The position numbers and the translations under genes are program-made. The notes under the pieces are model-generated. The model had not been told where the DNA came from and searched no databases. It saw only the letters and a list, made by a program, of their open reading frames with translations. From Shinella sp. (GTDB lineage: Bacteria > Pseudomonadota > Alphaproteobacteria > Rhizobiales > Rhizobiaceae): 64,000 nucleotides of DNA. The stretch is taken from NCBI GenBank assembly GCA_003248775.1, contig QFQX01000003.1, positions 62,001-126,000 of the forward strand, written 5' to 3'. Positions 34,523-43,856 of the stretch are shown here, piece by piece (within the stretch, counting starts at the first letter, position 1; every line of letters begins with the position of its first letter).

Positions 34523-36204
34523 GTCATGCTCCTCCTGCGGTCCGCGCCATTCCTCCCGGCACGGTGTATTGCGAGTGTCACCGGCGTGCGCGACTTCGGC
34601 GTCTTGCGGATGAAATTGTGCCGCGCCACGTGATAGCTCGGATCGAAACCATAGAAATTCCGCCGCATGCGCTGCAACTCCTCTGCGCGATAGGCGGAAA
34701 GCGGCTTGTCAGCCTCGTCACGAAGCCGGCGTTCTCGCTTGGCGGTAATACGGTCGACAAGATCCGGCGATGCGGTGAGTTCGATTGCCGCCCGGCGAAG
34801 CTCCGCAACAGCGGATGAAACATCTCCGGGAAGGCGGCGTGTGACGAGACCGAGTTCCTGCGCCTCGTCTATCCCCATCGGTAATCGTGCCTGCGTAACA
34901 CGTCGGGCACGCTCCTCCCCGACGCGGGCTGGCAGAAGATAGGTCCAGTATTCGGAACCGTAGAGGTTCCCCATATCCTTGTAGTGCGGGTTGAGAACCA
35001 CGCCTTCGCGCATCCAGACTTCATCGGCGGCAAGCGACAGGAAGACGCCGCCGGCACCGGCATTGCCGATCACCGCCGCGATCACCAGCCGGTCTTCCGA
35101 GACGATGATCTCCCGCACCAGATCGTTCATCGCATTGATATTGCGCCAGGATTCGTCGGCAGCACTCGGCGCGTTTTCGATCAGGCCGAGGTGGATGCCG
35201 TTCGACCAGCAATCGGCATCGCCCTGCAGGACAAGCACCGGCAAGGCCCGTGTCTTGGCGGTCGCGATCGCCTCGCGCAGAAGCTCGCAATCCTCCGAAG
35301 ACATCGCGCCATTGTAGAAGCGGAAATCGAGAAACCCGACACCACCCTCTTCGTGATAACGGCAGTTCTCCAGTCCCGCGATCACAGGTAGGTCCCGCGC
35401 GTCTTCACCGAGCAATGCCAGCGCCGGCAGTTTGAGGCTGCCCGCCTCCGCCTTGCGAAGATGGCCGATCCAGAGCGCGCCCTCGCGGAACGCAACAGCC
35501 ACGGCCTGCCGACAGCGCCCGACAAGCGCACCGGGCGTGCCGGAAAGACCCGAAGCAAGACTGGCGTCGAAAGCGAGAAATGTTTCAGAACCAATCGTCA
35601 ACGAAGCGCCCGGATCGCCATCCGAAGCGTGGATGATGCGAAGCGCTTCCTCTGCCGTCTGGTTGAAAGGATCGAGCCTCCGGTCCGCCCTGCGACATGC
35701 GGGACGCTCACGCCCCCTGCCCCAGTTTGCCGGCATCGCCGCACCTTCCTGCCGCTCAAGCCGGCCGATGGCTTCGAAGACGCAGGCGACGGCAGCCTCT
35801 GTCACCTCATGCCGGTAGATGCTCGACTTGCGCGCAAGCCTCATCGGGAATTCCCGCCACGCCCAGACCGGACCGGCATCCATTTCCTCGCGCGCTTCGA
35901 TCAGCGTCACGCCCCAGTTTTCCTCGCCGTCGAGGATTGCCCAGTCCAGCGCGCTCGGCCCCTTGTCGCCGCGAATACCGGGATGGACGATGAGACAAAG
36001 GGTCCGCCGCCAGACATCCGCCGGGATCGCCCGTTTCAGGAAAGGTGCGACGATGACATCAGGCGAAAACAGCGAGACCGCCTCGCGGGTCAGGTCGTCA
36101 TGCACATCCAGCTCCACCGACACCTCATGTCCCGCCCGACGCAGATCGACATGCAGGCGCTGGGACAATGAATTGAAGCTATGGCAGAGAAGCAGGATGC
36201 GCAT
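34519..36204 (-). CDS. hoxX: HoxX, CO-ligand synthesis enzyme for [NiFe] hydrogenase
   Basis: A 561-residue two-module enzyme. The N-terminal half (about 1-270) is a formyl-tetrahydrofolate hydrolase/transferase-like domain (LIVHPGIRGDKGPSALDWAI; VTLIEAREEMDAGPVWAWREF). The C-terminal half (about 285-540) is an enoyl-CoA hydratase/crotonase fold (VLQGDADCWSNGIHLGLIE; IGNAGAGGVFLSLAADEVWMREG). Studied HoxX proteins make the active-site CO from formyl-tetrahydrofolate by way of formyl-CoA, in aerobic cells. Found with oxygen-tolerant hydrogenases, in keeping with the HupS cysteines here. It lies 3 bp after hypE. Confidence 0.93.
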   Translation of the reverse strand: MRILLLCHSFNSLSQRLHVDLRRAGHEVSVELDVHDDLTREAVSLFSPDVIVAPFLKRAIPADVWRRTLCLIVHPGIRGDKGPSALDWAILDGEENWGVTLIEAREEMDAGPVWAWREFPMRLARKSSIYRHEVTEAAVACVFEAIGRLERQEGAAMPANWGRGRERPACRRADRRLDPFNQTAEEALRIIHASDGDPGASLTIGSETFLAFDASLASGLSGTPGALVGRCRQAVAVAFREGALWIGHLRKAEAGSLKLPALALLGEDARDLPVIAGLENCRYHEEGGVGFLDFRFYNGAMSSEDCELLREAIATAKTRALPVLVLQGDADCWSNGIHLGLIENAPSAADESWRNINAMNDLVREIIVSEDRLVIAAVIGNAGAGGVFLSLAADEVWMREGVVLNPHYKDMGNLYGSEYWTYLLPARVGEERARRVTQARLPMGIDEAQELGLVTRRLPGDVSSAVAELRRAAIELTASPDLVDRITAKRERRLRDEADKPLSAYRAEELQRMRRNFYGFDPSYHVARHNFIRKTPKSRTPVTLAIHRAGRNGADRRRSMT

Positions 36205-36207
36205 CGT

Positions 36208-37260
36208 TCAGCAGATCCGCGGCAGCTGCTCGCCGGACAGCCAGTCGACGATCCGGCCGCCGCCGAAACTGGTCGCCATCTGCACGAAACAATGATCGTC
36301 AGCCACGGCATGGCCGATCAGCGCGGCTTCCGCCCCCAGAGGATGGGCCTGCATGGCGGCAAGCACCGCCTCGCCCCCCTCCGGTGCGACGACCACTACG
36401 AGCTTGCCCTCATTCGCGACGTTCAGCGGATCGAGCCCGAGAAACTCGCAGGCCGCAGCGACCTCGGGCTTGAGCGGGATGGCTTCCTCGTCGATATGGA
36501 AACCGAGCTTCGACTGGTGGGCGATTTCGTTCAGCGTCGCGGCAATGCCGCCGCGGGTGGGATCGCGCATCAGGCGGATATGCTGGCCGCCAGCCTCGAC
36601 CATCGCGGCCACGAGGCCGTGCAATGCCGCGCTATCGGAAACGATGTCAGTGTCGAATTCCAGGTTCTCGCGCTTCGACATGACGGCAACGCCATGGTCG
36701 CCGATCGAGCCCGAGACAATCACCGCATCCCCCGGCCGCGCCGCATCCGAGCGCAGGTCGAGACCGACCGGAACCATGCCGACGCCGGCGGTCGAAATGA
36801 AGACGCCATCGGCCTTGCCACGCTCCACCACCTTGGTATCGCCGGTGATGATCGGAACCCCGGCTTCACGCGAGGCAGCCCCCATGCTTTCGGCGATACG
36901 CTCCAGATCGGCGAGTGGAAAGCCTTCCTCGATGATGAAACTCGCGGAGAGATAAAGCGGCACGGCCCCGGCCATGGCGACGTCGTTGATCGTTCCGTGC
37001 ACGGCAAGCGTGCCGATATTGCCGCCGGGAAAGAACAGCGGCGAGACGACATAGCCGTCGGTAGTCATCACCATGCGTCCGCCGGGTACGCTGAAGGCCG
37101 ACTGGTCGTTTCCGGCCCTCAGCCATTCATTGTCGAAGGCCTTGTGAAAGATGCCCTCGATCAGTTGACCCATTGCCCGGCCGCCCGCGCCATGGGAAAG
37201 ATCCACCCGGCCATTGGTAATGTCGAGCTTACGCTTATAGGCCTTGATCGCCAGATTCAT
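36208..37260 (-). CDS. hypE: Hydrogenase maturation factor HypE
   Basis: A 350-residue PurM-like enzyme that dehydrates the thiocarboxamide on its own C-terminal cysteine to a thiocyanate, the cyanide donor for the Fe(CN)2CO unit. Family signature DLSHGAGGRAMGQLIEGIF at residues about 21-39 and the obligatory C-terminal Pro-Arg-Ile-Cys are both present. It receives the carbamoyl group from HypF and hands cyanide to the HypC-HypD complex; all those genes are adjacent. Overlaps hypD by ATGA. Confidence 0.96.
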   Translation of the reverse strand: MNLAIKAYKRKLDITNGRVDLSHGAGGRAMGQLIEGIFHKAFDNEWLRAGNDQSAFSVPGGRMVMTTDGYVVSPLFFPGGNIGTLAVHGTINDVAMAGAVPLYLSASFIIEEGFPLADLERIAESMGAASREAGVPIITGDTKVVERGKADGVFISTAGVGMVPVGLDLRSDAARPGDAVIVSGSIGDHGVAVMSKRENLEFDTDIVSDSAALHGLVAAMVEAGGQHIRLMRDPTRGGIAATLNEIAHQSKLGFHIDEEAIPLKPEVAAACEFLGLDPLNVANEGKLVVVVAPEGGEAVLAAMQAHPLGAEAALIGHAVADDHCFVQMATSFGGGRIVDWLSGEQLPRIC

Positions 37261-38414
37261 GCCACTGCCCTCCCCTCATCCTGCGTGCGCGCCTTCTCCC
37301 TGAAGCGCCCATAGGTCCAGTGTGCGGCACAGGCTCCCTCCGAAGACACCATGCAGGACCCCATCGGCGTATCCGGCGTGCAGACCGTGCCGAACAGCTT
37401 GCAGTCCGCCGGCTTCTTCACCCCGCGCAGGATCGCTCCACACTCGCAGGCGGGATTGTCCTTGGCTGCAGGCGTCACCATCGAGAACCGCTTCTCGGCA
37501 TCGTATTGGGCATATTCCGGCCTGAGACGCAACGCGCCATAGGGCACCTCGCCAAGGCCACGCCATTCGAAGCTCTCGCGCAGTTCGAAGAACCGCGCCA
37601 CCTCGTTCTGCGCCTTCTCGTTGCCGAGCGCCGTGACGGCGCGGATATACTGGTTTTGCACCTCGTGCCGACCATCATTGACCTGATGCACCAGCATCAG
37701 GATCGCCTGGATAACGTCGAGCGGCTCGAAGCCTGCGACCACTACCGGCTTCTGGAATTCCTCGGCAAAGAACTCGTAAGGCTCGGTGCCGATCACGGTG
37801 CTCACATGGGCGGGACCGATAAAGCCGTCGATCTTGATCGTACCGAGCTTGCGCACATCGGGGCTTTCCAGAATGTTCTGGATCGCGGCCGGCGTCAGCA
37901 CATGGTTGCAGAAGATCGAGAAATTGGGAAGCTGCCTGGCAATCGCGGCCCGCAGCGCGAGAGCCGTCGGCGGCGTCGTGGTCTCGAAGCCGATGGCGAA
38001 GAACACGACTTCCCGGTTGGGCTCGGCTTCCGCGATCTTCAGCGCATCGAGGGTGGAATAGACCATGCGGACATCGGCGCCGGCCGCCTTCGCCTTCAAC
38101 AGGCTGGAGCCATTGGATCCCGGTACGCGCATCAGATCGCCATAGGTGCAGAGCGTGATTTCCGGGCGCATGGCGAGCGCGATCGCCGCATCGATGCGGC
38201 CGATCGGCAGCACGCAGACGGGACAGCCCGGCCCGTGGATCATCCGCACATTGGCAGGCAGCAGGTCTTCGAGACCGTAGCGCGAGATCGCATGGGTATG
38301 CCCCCCACAGAATTCCATGAAATGGTAGGAGCGCGCCGGGTCGACGGCCGCGGCGATCTGCCGGGCGATATCCTTGGCGAGCCTGCCGTCGCGATATTCG
38401 TCGATGTACTTCAT
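37257..38414 (-). CDS. hypD: Hydrogenase maturation factor HypD
   Basis: A 385-residue iron-sulfur scaffold protein on which Fe(CN)2CO is built together with HypC. Conserved motifs: FMEFCGGHTHAISRYG (near residue 33), HGPGCPVCVLP (near 64), GFETTTPPTAL (near 145) and the cysteines of the [4Fe-4S] site in the C-terminal part (NPACECGAILRG; CKLFGTVCTP; GSCMVSSEGACAAHW). It overlaps hypC upstream and hypE downstream by 4 bp each. Confidence 0.96.
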   Translation of the reverse strand: MKYIDEYRDGRLAKDIARQIAAAVDPARSYHFMEFCGGHTHAISRYGLEDLLPANVRMIHGPGCPVCVLPIGRIDAAIALAMRPEITLCTYGDLMRVPGSNGSSLLKAKAAGADVRMVYSTLDALKIAEAEPNREVVFFAIGFETTTPPTALALRAAIARQLPNFSIFCNHVLTPAAIQNILESPDVRKLGTIKIDGFIGPAHVSTVIGTEPYEFFAEEFQKPVVVAGFEPLDVIQAILMLVHQVNDGRHEVQNQYIRAVTALGNEKAQNEVARFFELRESFEWRGLGEVPYGALRLRPEYAQYDAEKRFSMVTPAAKDNPACECGAILRGVKKPADCKLFGTVCTPDTPMGSCMVSSEGACAAHWTYGRFREKARTQDEGRAVA

Positions 38415-38653
38415 GCTGCATCTCCCAGAACCGTATCTCCCATCGCTGCTTCGCGCAGGAGCGCCAGTGTCCTCTCCGCTTCCTCGGGGTCGATCTTCGC
38501 CAGCGCGTAGCCGACATGCAGCACCAGATAGTCGCCGGGCTTCACATCGTCGACGAGCGCGATGGACACGATCTTGGTGACGCCGTCGAGCGTCACCTTC
38601 GCCATGTCATCGGGCAGGATTTCCTTGACCTGAACGGGTATCGCTAGGCACAT
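38411..38653 (-). CDS. hypC: Hydrogenase assembly chaperone HypC
   Basis: An 80-residue OB-fold chaperone with the invariant N-terminal MCLAIP, whose Cys2 holds the iron fragment, and the motif YLVLHVGYALAKIDPEEAERTL. It partners HypD and delivers Fe(CN)2CO to the hydrogenase large subunit. A second family member, HupF, is encoded at 45.5-45.8 kb, the usual division of labour in rhizobial loci. It overlaps the hypF end by 10 bp and hypD by 4 bp. Confidence 0.96.
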   Translation of the reverse strand: MCLAIPVQVKEILPDDMAKVTLDGVTKIVSIALVDDVKPGDYLVLHVGYALAKIDPEEAERTLALLREAAMGDTVLGDAA

Positions 38654-40920
38654 GTCCGGCCTCCTTCCAATTTCATCTGTTCGTTCATGATGACCTGTCG
38701 CGCATAAGCCGCCTGACCGAGCGCTATGCCGCCGTCATTGGCAGGCGCAAGGCTTGGCAGGTATGGCTCAAGGCCGTGATTTCGAAGAGCAAGCGCAAGC
38801 CCGCTTGCGAGAATGCGGTTCATCATGCATCCGCCGCCAAGCGCGACCTGCCGGATGCCCAGACGGTTGGCACCGGTGACGGCCCATTCCGCAAGACCTG
38901 TAATGAGCGTGCCATGGAAGAGATCGGCAGCCTCGATCTGGCGGGGGCGCTGCTCTGCAAGATGCAGCATGAGCGGGCGAAAATCGAGGATACCGTCGCA
39001 GATGGCATAACCGCGCTCAAGCGGACTCGGCTCGCGAACCAGCGCCTCGAACTCCATCGCCGCCTGCCCTTCATAGCTCTGGACGAGCCGCACGCCCGAA
39101 AGTGCCGCGGCAGCGTCGAAGAGACGGCCAAGGCTCGTCGTTTGAGGCGGCTGCATGCCGCGAGCAAACATCGAGACCAACTGTGAAACGCCGGAATGTT
39201 CAGGCCAGAGTTTACTCGCCAAATCACCACGCCCCGCTGCGACAAGTGCAGAAACGCCCATCCGCCATGGCTCACGCGCCGCCTTGTCTCCGCCCGGCAG
39301 AGACAAGGGCGAAAGCGATCCCGCACGATCCCATCTGACACCATTGACCACCAGCATCTCGCCACCCCAAGCCGCGCCGTCGGTACCGAAACCATGGCCA
39401 TCCAGCGCAAGGCCAAGAACCGGACCGGCAAGACGATGTTCGGCGGCAACGGCCGCGACATGGGCCAGATGGTGCTGAACCGGGATCACCGGCAGGCCGA
39501 GGCTTTCGGCCATCCGTCCCGAGCGGAAATCCGGGTGCAGGTCGCAGGCCGCATAATCCGGCTTCACGTCGAGGATGGAACAGAGATGGGCGATCGCCTC
39601 GTTCTGGAAACGGATCGCCTCGGCATTGTCGAGGCCGCCGACATGCTGCGAAAGAAACGCCTCGCGCCCGCGCGTCACGCAGATGGTGTTCTTCAGGTCG
39701 GCTCCCGTGGCGATCACCGACGGTCCGTCCTCACCAAGATCGACCGGTTCCGGCACGAACCCGCGCGCCCGGCGGATAAAGGCCGGCGCACCATCGATCA
39801 CCTGCATCACGGAATCATCGGCGCGCACGGCAATATCGCGGTCGTGCGTGACGATCAGGTCGGCGATGGCGGGGAGACGGCGTTCAGCATTGGCATTGTC
39901 GGCCACCAGCGGCTCGCCGCCGGGATTGGCGCTGGTGGCGACCAGCGCAGCAGGACGAAAAGCATCCACCGAAGCCAGCGCATCGAACAGCAGATGATGA
40001 ACCTGCGCGTAAGCAAGCATCATCCCGATCCGTCGCAGCCCCGGCGCAAGCAGAGACGAAAGCCCTGCTGCACGCGCCTCGACCAGCACCACCGGCCGGG
40101 CAGCGGAGATCAACAAGGCCTCCTCTGCTTCGCTCAGATCACCAAGCTTTCGTGCCGCCTCTATATCGGCAACCATCACCGCAAAGGGCTTCTCGTCGCG
40201 CGCCTTGCGCTGGCGGAGCGTTGCGACCGCCGCATCATTGCGGGCGTCACAGATGAGATGAAATCCGCCGATGCCCTTGAGCGCAACGATCCCGCCAGCC
40301 TCGATGGCGGCCGCCACGTCCGCAACCGGATGGCTGAGCCGCGGACCGCAGACGGGACAGGCGACCGGCTCGGCATGGAAACGCCGGTTTTCCGGATCGG
40401 CATAATCCGCAGCACAGGCAGAGCACATGGCAAATGGCGCCATCGACGTCTTGGCACGGTCATAGGGCAGCGCCCGCGTGATGGTGAACCGCGGCCCGCA
40501 ATGGGTGCAGTTGACGAAGGCATAACCGAAGAAGCGGCTTGCCGGATCCCGCAGTTCATCGAGGCATTCTGTGCATGTGGCGGCATCCGCCCCGATGCGC
40601 GTGACCGTGCGGCCGGCAAGGCTTTCCAATATCTCGAAGGTCTCACCACCGGCGGGTACCAGCTCCATCACCTCGACGGCGTCGATCCGGGCAAGCGGCG
40701 GTGCGCCGCGCCGCATCGCTTCGGCAAAACCCGCAGCCTCCACGCCTTCGATCTCTATCAGTACGCCGGCGCTGTCGTTCAGCACGAAACCGGAGAGCCC
40801 CATGCTGCGCGCAAGCCTGTAGGCGAAGGGTCGGAAGCCCACGCCCTGAACCACGCCGCGCACCCTGAGCCGCAGCCGGCGAACCGGGCTTTCCAGAGAT
40901 CGTGCAAGCGCGGTCTTCAT
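38644..40920 (-). CDS. hypF: Carbamoyltransferase HypF
   Basis: A 758-residue enzyme making carbamoyl-adenylate from carbamoyl phosphate and passing the carbamoyl group to HypE, the first step of cyanide ligand synthesis. Domains in order: acylphosphatase-like (about 15-105, VRGVVQGVGFRPFAYRLA), two four-cysteine zinc fingers (CTECLDEL...CTHCGPRF and CSACAADY...CPVCGPRL, about 120-200), YrdC-like (about 205-385) and Kae1/TobZ-like (about 395-740 with the metal-binding VQHHLAHVAAV and LALDGHGFGTDGAAWGGE). All are complete. Confidence 0.96.
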   Translation of the reverse strand: MKTALARSLESPVRRLRLRVRGVVQGVGFRPFAYRLARSMGLSGFVLNDSAGVLIEIEGVEAAGFAEAMRRGAPPLARIDAVEVMELVPAGGETFEILESLAGRTVTRIGADAATCTECLDELRDPASRFFGYAFVNCTHCGPRFTITRALPYDRAKTSMAPFAMCSACAADYADPENRRFHAEPVACPVCGPRLSHPVADVAAAIEAGGIVALKGIGGFHLICDARNDAAVATLRQRKARDEKPFAVMVADIEAARKLGDLSEAEEALLISAARPVVLVEARAAGLSSLLAPGLRRIGMMLAYAQVHHLLFDALASVDAFRPAALVATSANPGGEPLVADNANAERRLPAIADLIVTHDRDIAVRADDSVMQVIDGAPAFIRRARGFVPEPVDLGEDGPSVIATGADLKNTICVTRGREAFLSQHVGGLDNAEAIRFQNEAIAHLCSILDVKPDYAACDLHPDFRSGRMAESLGLPVIPVQHHLAHVAAVAAEHRLAGPVLGLALDGHGFGTDGAAWGGEMLVVNGVRWDRAGSLSPLSLPGGDKAAREPWRMGVSALVAAGRGDLASKLWPEHSGVSQLVSMFARGMQPPQTTSLGRLFDAAAALSGVRLVQSYEGQAAMEFEALVREPSPLERGYAICDGILDFRPLMLHLAEQRPRQIEAADLFHGTLITGLAEWAVTGANRLGIRQVALGGGCMMNRILASGLALALRNHGLEPYLPSLAPANDGGIALGQAAYARQVIMNEQMKLEGGRTCA

Positions 40921-40923
40921 GGC

Positions 40924-41883
40924 TCAGGCCACCTTCGCCCGGGTGGAGCGGCGAGCGGCCGAGGTTTCGAGCCAGGCGTAGAAGGCTTCCATGCCCTCGC
41001 CGGTGCGAGCCGAAACGGTCAGTGTCTGCAGGCGAGGATTGACGCGCAGCGCATTGGCGATGCAGAGCCCGACATTGAAATCGAGATGCGGCAGCAGATC
41101 GGACTTGTTGAGAATCATCAGGTCGGCGGCGGCAAACATGTCGGGATATTTGAGCGGCTTGTCCTCGCCCTCGGTCACCGAGAGAACCACCACCTTGTGC
41201 GCCTCGCCGAGATCAAAGGCCGAGGGACAGACCAGATTGCCGACATTCTCGATGAACAGCGCCGAACCGGGTTCCGGCGCAAGATCCTCGGTCGCATGAC
41301 CAACCATGTGGGCGTCGAGATGACAGCCCTTGCCGGTGTTGATCTGGATCGCACGCGCGCCCGTCTCGCGGATGCGCGCCGCATCGTTCGAGGTCTGCTG
41401 ATCGCCCTCGATCACGTTGATGACGAGGCGACCCTTAAGGTCGCTGATGGTGCGCACCAGCAGGCTGGTCTTGCCCGAGCCGGGACTGGAGACGAAATTC
41501 AGCGCGAAAATGCCCTGACGCTCGAAATGACGACGGTTTTCGGCGGCATAGCCATCGTTCTTGGACAGGATATCCCGCTCAACCTGGATAATGCGTTCCT
41601 GGCTCATGCCCGGAACATGCACCCCGGCAATGCCATGTCCATAATGAACGCTGCCATCCTCGGCATGATGATGATCGTGCTCGGCCTCATCGTGGTGATG
41701 GTGATCGTCGTGGCCGTGGTCATGTCCATGATGATGGTCATGGCTGTGATCGTGATGGCCGTGGTGATCGTGCCCATGGTCATGTCCGTGATCATGGGCA
41801 TGGTGGTGCTCATGTCCGTGAGCATCCGAACCGTGCTTGTGTCCCTCGATGGTCGAAGTTCCGCAGCCGCAAACCGTACACAT
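40924..41883 (-). CDS. hypB: Nickel-inserting GTPase HypB with long histidine-rich N-terminus
   Basis: A 319-residue SIMIBI-class GTPase that delivers nickel with HypA. It begins MCTVCGCGTS, an N-terminal high-affinity metal motif, followed by a His/Asp/Gly tract (about residues 15-83) with over thirty histidines, the nickel-storage type seen in rhizobial HypB. The G domain has the P-loop FVSSPGSGKTSLL, the metal site GCHLDAH and the specificity segment LMILNKSDLL. The His tract is low-complexity DNA on both strands. Abuts hypA (1-bp overlap). Confidence 0.96.
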   Translation of the reverse strand: MCTVCGCGTSTIEGHKHGSDAHGHEHHHAHDHGHDHGHDHHGHHDHSHDHHHGHDHGHDDHHHHDEAEHDHHHAEDGSVHYGHGIAGVHVPGMSQERIIQVERDILSKNDGYAAENRRHFERQGIFALNFVSSPGSGKTSLLVRTISDLKGRLVINVIEGDQQTSNDAARIRETGARAIQINTGKGCHLDAHMVGHATEDLAPEPGSALFIENVGNLVCPSAFDLGEAHKVVVLSVTEGEDKPLKYPDMFAAADLMILNKSDLLPHLDFNVGLCIANALRVNPRLQTLTVSARTGEGMEAFYAWLETSAARRSTRAKVA

Positions 41884-42224
41884 CAGATAACCTCCAGATC
41901 CCTTATCTTCAATTCATCGCCAGACGTCATCTGTACGCGGTGCCTGCCGCAGTCCGGGCATGCCCCGAACCGCTCCTGTAAAGCGACCGTCTTGCCGCAG
42001 TCGAGGCACCAGCCCTCCCCGGGAATACGGTTGATCTCCAGCGTCGCCTCTCCGGCAATCGTGCCGTGGCGTACGGCCTCATGGCAGAACAGCAGGGCGC
42101 TCGGATCGACATGGCTGAGCACGCCGACATCGAGGCGGATGGACTTCACCCGCGCCGCGCCATGCTCGCGCGCGGTCTCGCAGGCGATATCGATCACGCT
42201 TTCCATCAATGACATCTCATGCAT
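41883..42224 (-). CDS. hypA: Nickel metallochaperone HypA
   Basis: A 113-residue protein with the invariant N-terminal MHEMSL, in which His2 binds nickel, and a zinc-binding module of two CxxC pairs (CLDCGKTV and CPDCGRHR, about residues 73-95). It works with HypB to load nickel into the large subunit. The open frame starts far upstream, but the MHE start with GGGAGG ahead of it is decisive. It overlaps hupK by 8 bp. Confidence 0.95.
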   Translation of the reverse strand: MHEMSLMESVIDIACETAREHGAARVKSIRLDVGVLSHVDPSALLFCHEAVRHGTIAGEATLEINRIPGEGWCLDCGKTVALQERFGACPDCGRHRVQMTSGDELKIRDLEVI

Positions 42225-43329
42225 GGCTGACCTCCCGAACGCCGACCTCGAAGGCCACGCAAGGATCGAACAGGACGGCAAGCCGCGAGACAACCTTGAT
42301 CGCCTCCTCACCCTTGCCGATGCGCGACGACAGCACCGTATCGACAAAGGGGCCGGCCGGGTGAAAATTCCATTCGGTCGGAGCAAGAATGCGGTAGGCC
42401 GACAACCGGCCATCACTACCGATTTCGGCCTGATGATAGAGCCGGCCGCGAGCGCATTCCACCGCACCATAACCGCCCGAACCGGGGGTCGGGCCACCGC
42501 AGGCAAGCGAGGCCCAGTCATGGCTGCCCGTTCTCACGAGCCGGCCGAGTTCATCAAGACAGAAACAGACATCGAGGATGCGGGCCAGAAAACGGTCGGC
42601 GAGATGCGAACCGCTGGATTTCCCCGTAGCCGCCGGACGCGCATAGGCCCCCGTCTCCGCGACGCGGTCGTAAAGATAAGGCAATCCGGCATATTCAGGC
42701 TCCTCGCACAGCCGCGCGACGACTTCGATATCGTCTCCCGGACTCAGCGGATCGGGACGGCGACCGGCAAAAGTGCTGTCATCGGCGATCTTCGCAAAGA
42801 TCGCGGCGCAGGCCGTTTCCGGCTGCGGCTTCGGTCCGGTCTCGGGAATGCCGAGAGCGCAGGCGGTCGATGTCAGCCGGGCAACGGCTGCCGCCAGGTT
42901 TTCCCGGTCGAGCCTCGGTCCCTTGACCTCGGAAATGATCGCCTGCGAGGCGGCGAGCGCATCGCGCAGATGTTTGCCAGCCGCAGCGGAAACCTGCTCC
43001 GGCAACGGATCGGGCCAATGCAGGATCAGCGCCCGGACGGATTCGAAGATACGCTCGGCCAGCAATCCGGCCCCGGCGCGAAACCGCGCCTCGGTGCCCA
43101 TGGGCAGGTCAGCCGCATTCAGCACGGCAAGCCGCGCGGCGACCGACTGCGAGAAACCGCAGAGCGAAAAAACCTGCCCGGCCAGCATCGGCGCCTCATC
43201 CGGCCGGCGACCGACGAACATGCGCGTGATCCCCTGAGGGCGCTTCGCCTTGACCGCCACGGAACAGGCGAGTGCGCGGGACACCGTCACGTCGATCGTA
43301 ATGCCACCTGCTCCGAGAAGGAACGTCAT
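42217..43329 (-). CDS. hupK: Hydrogenase accessory protein HupK
   Basis: A 370-residue maturation protein found in rhizobial hup loci. It is remotely like the hydrogenase large subunit (FSLCGFSQSVAARLAVL and the C-terminal LAPTEWNFHPAGPF ... LFDPCVAFEV) but lacks the four nickel-binding cysteines; only single cysteines remain (CGFSQS and DPC). Proposed as a scaffold or intermediate Fe(CN)2CO carrier for aerobic hydrogenase synthesis. Between hupJ and hypA with short overlaps to both. Confidence 0.88.
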   Translation of the reverse strand: MTFLLGAGGITIDVTVSRALACSVAVKAKRPQGITRMFVGRRPDEAPMLAGQVFSLCGFSQSVAARLAVLNAADLPMGTEARFRAGAGLLAERIFESVRALILHWPDPLPEQVSAAAGKHLRDALAASQAIISEVKGPRLDRENLAAAVARLTSTACALGIPETGPKPQPETACAAIFAKIADDSTFAGRRPDPLSPGDDIEVVARLCEEPEYAGLPYLYDRVAETGAYARPAATGKSSGSHLADRFLARILDVCFCLDELGRLVRTGSHDWASLACGGPTPGSGGYGAVECARGRLYHQAEIGSDGRLSAYRILAPTEWNFHPAGPFVDTVLSSRIGKGEEAIKVVSRLAVLFDPCVAFEVGVREVSHA

Positions 43330-43856
43330 TCCGCCAGCTCCTCACGCTTGCCGAAATTTCCCCGCAGCAGGTCTCGCCGGTTGACCGGCGCAGGAGGCGC
43401 CGGTGGCGGTTCGAGCGTTGCAGGATCAAAGAAGGCGCGAACGGCCTCCTCGGCCGTTTCCACCGCCGCCTCCATCGAGGCGAATTCGAACACCGGCGAA
43501 AACAGCGAACAAGAATCGACCCTGCCGATCCCCGCGAGTTCGCCGGCGATGAAATCGACCTCTCCCGCGGGAAGGCCGATCCGCACGGTCATACCCATGC
43601 CTGCGGGTGCGGACGGCGTGCCGCCCGGCAGGTCGCTGGCGACAAGGTTCATGAACCAGGGCGTCGTGACGATGCCGAAGGCTCGCCCGCCATAGATCCT
43701 GAAACCGGTCGCCGCCACGCCGAGCGCCGGATTGCAGATCGGCACATCGGCCATGGCCGTGGCATGGATGTGCCGGTAGCACGTCTCCAGCCTCTGGCCC
43801 AGCTCCCGTGCCGGATCGCCGCCGGCAAGCCCGTCCGCAGCCGCTTCAGCCTGCAT
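43326..43856 (-). CDS. hupJ: HupJ, HybE-family [NiFe]-hydrogenase assembly chaperone
   Basis: A 176-residue protein. The recognisable HybE-family core is CYRHIHATAMADVPICNPALGVAATGFRIYGGRAFGIVTTPWFMNLV (about residues 30-75), with PSAPAGMGMTVRIGLPAGEVDF after it. Family members assist small-subunit or Tat-dependent assembly. It overlaps rubredoxin gene hupI by 11 bp and hupK by 4 bp. Confidence 0.88.
   Translation of the reverse strand: MQAEAAADGLAGGDPARELGQRLETCYRHIHATAMADVPICNPALGVAATGFRIYGGRAFGIVTTPWFMNLVASDLPGGTPSAPAGMGMTVRIGLPAGEVDFIAGELAGIGRVDSCSLFSPVFEFASMEAAVETAEEAVRAFFDPATLEPPPAPPAPVNRRDLLRGNFGKREELAE

Noticed and set aside
41640..41840. A tandem repeat or CRISPR-like array of short ATG/GTG-rich units.
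   Set aside because: The repeats are the reverse strand of the HypB histidine codons, with no constant repeat and unique spacer structure.
39196..43695. A plus-strand open frame of about 1500 codons opposite hypF, hypB, hypA and hupK.
   Set aside because: It is antisense to well-recognised hydrogenase genes, has no recognisable domain, and consists of the Arg/His/Asp-rich composition expected from the opposite strand of high-GC codons. The Met/Val-rich part is the reverse of the HypB histidine tract.
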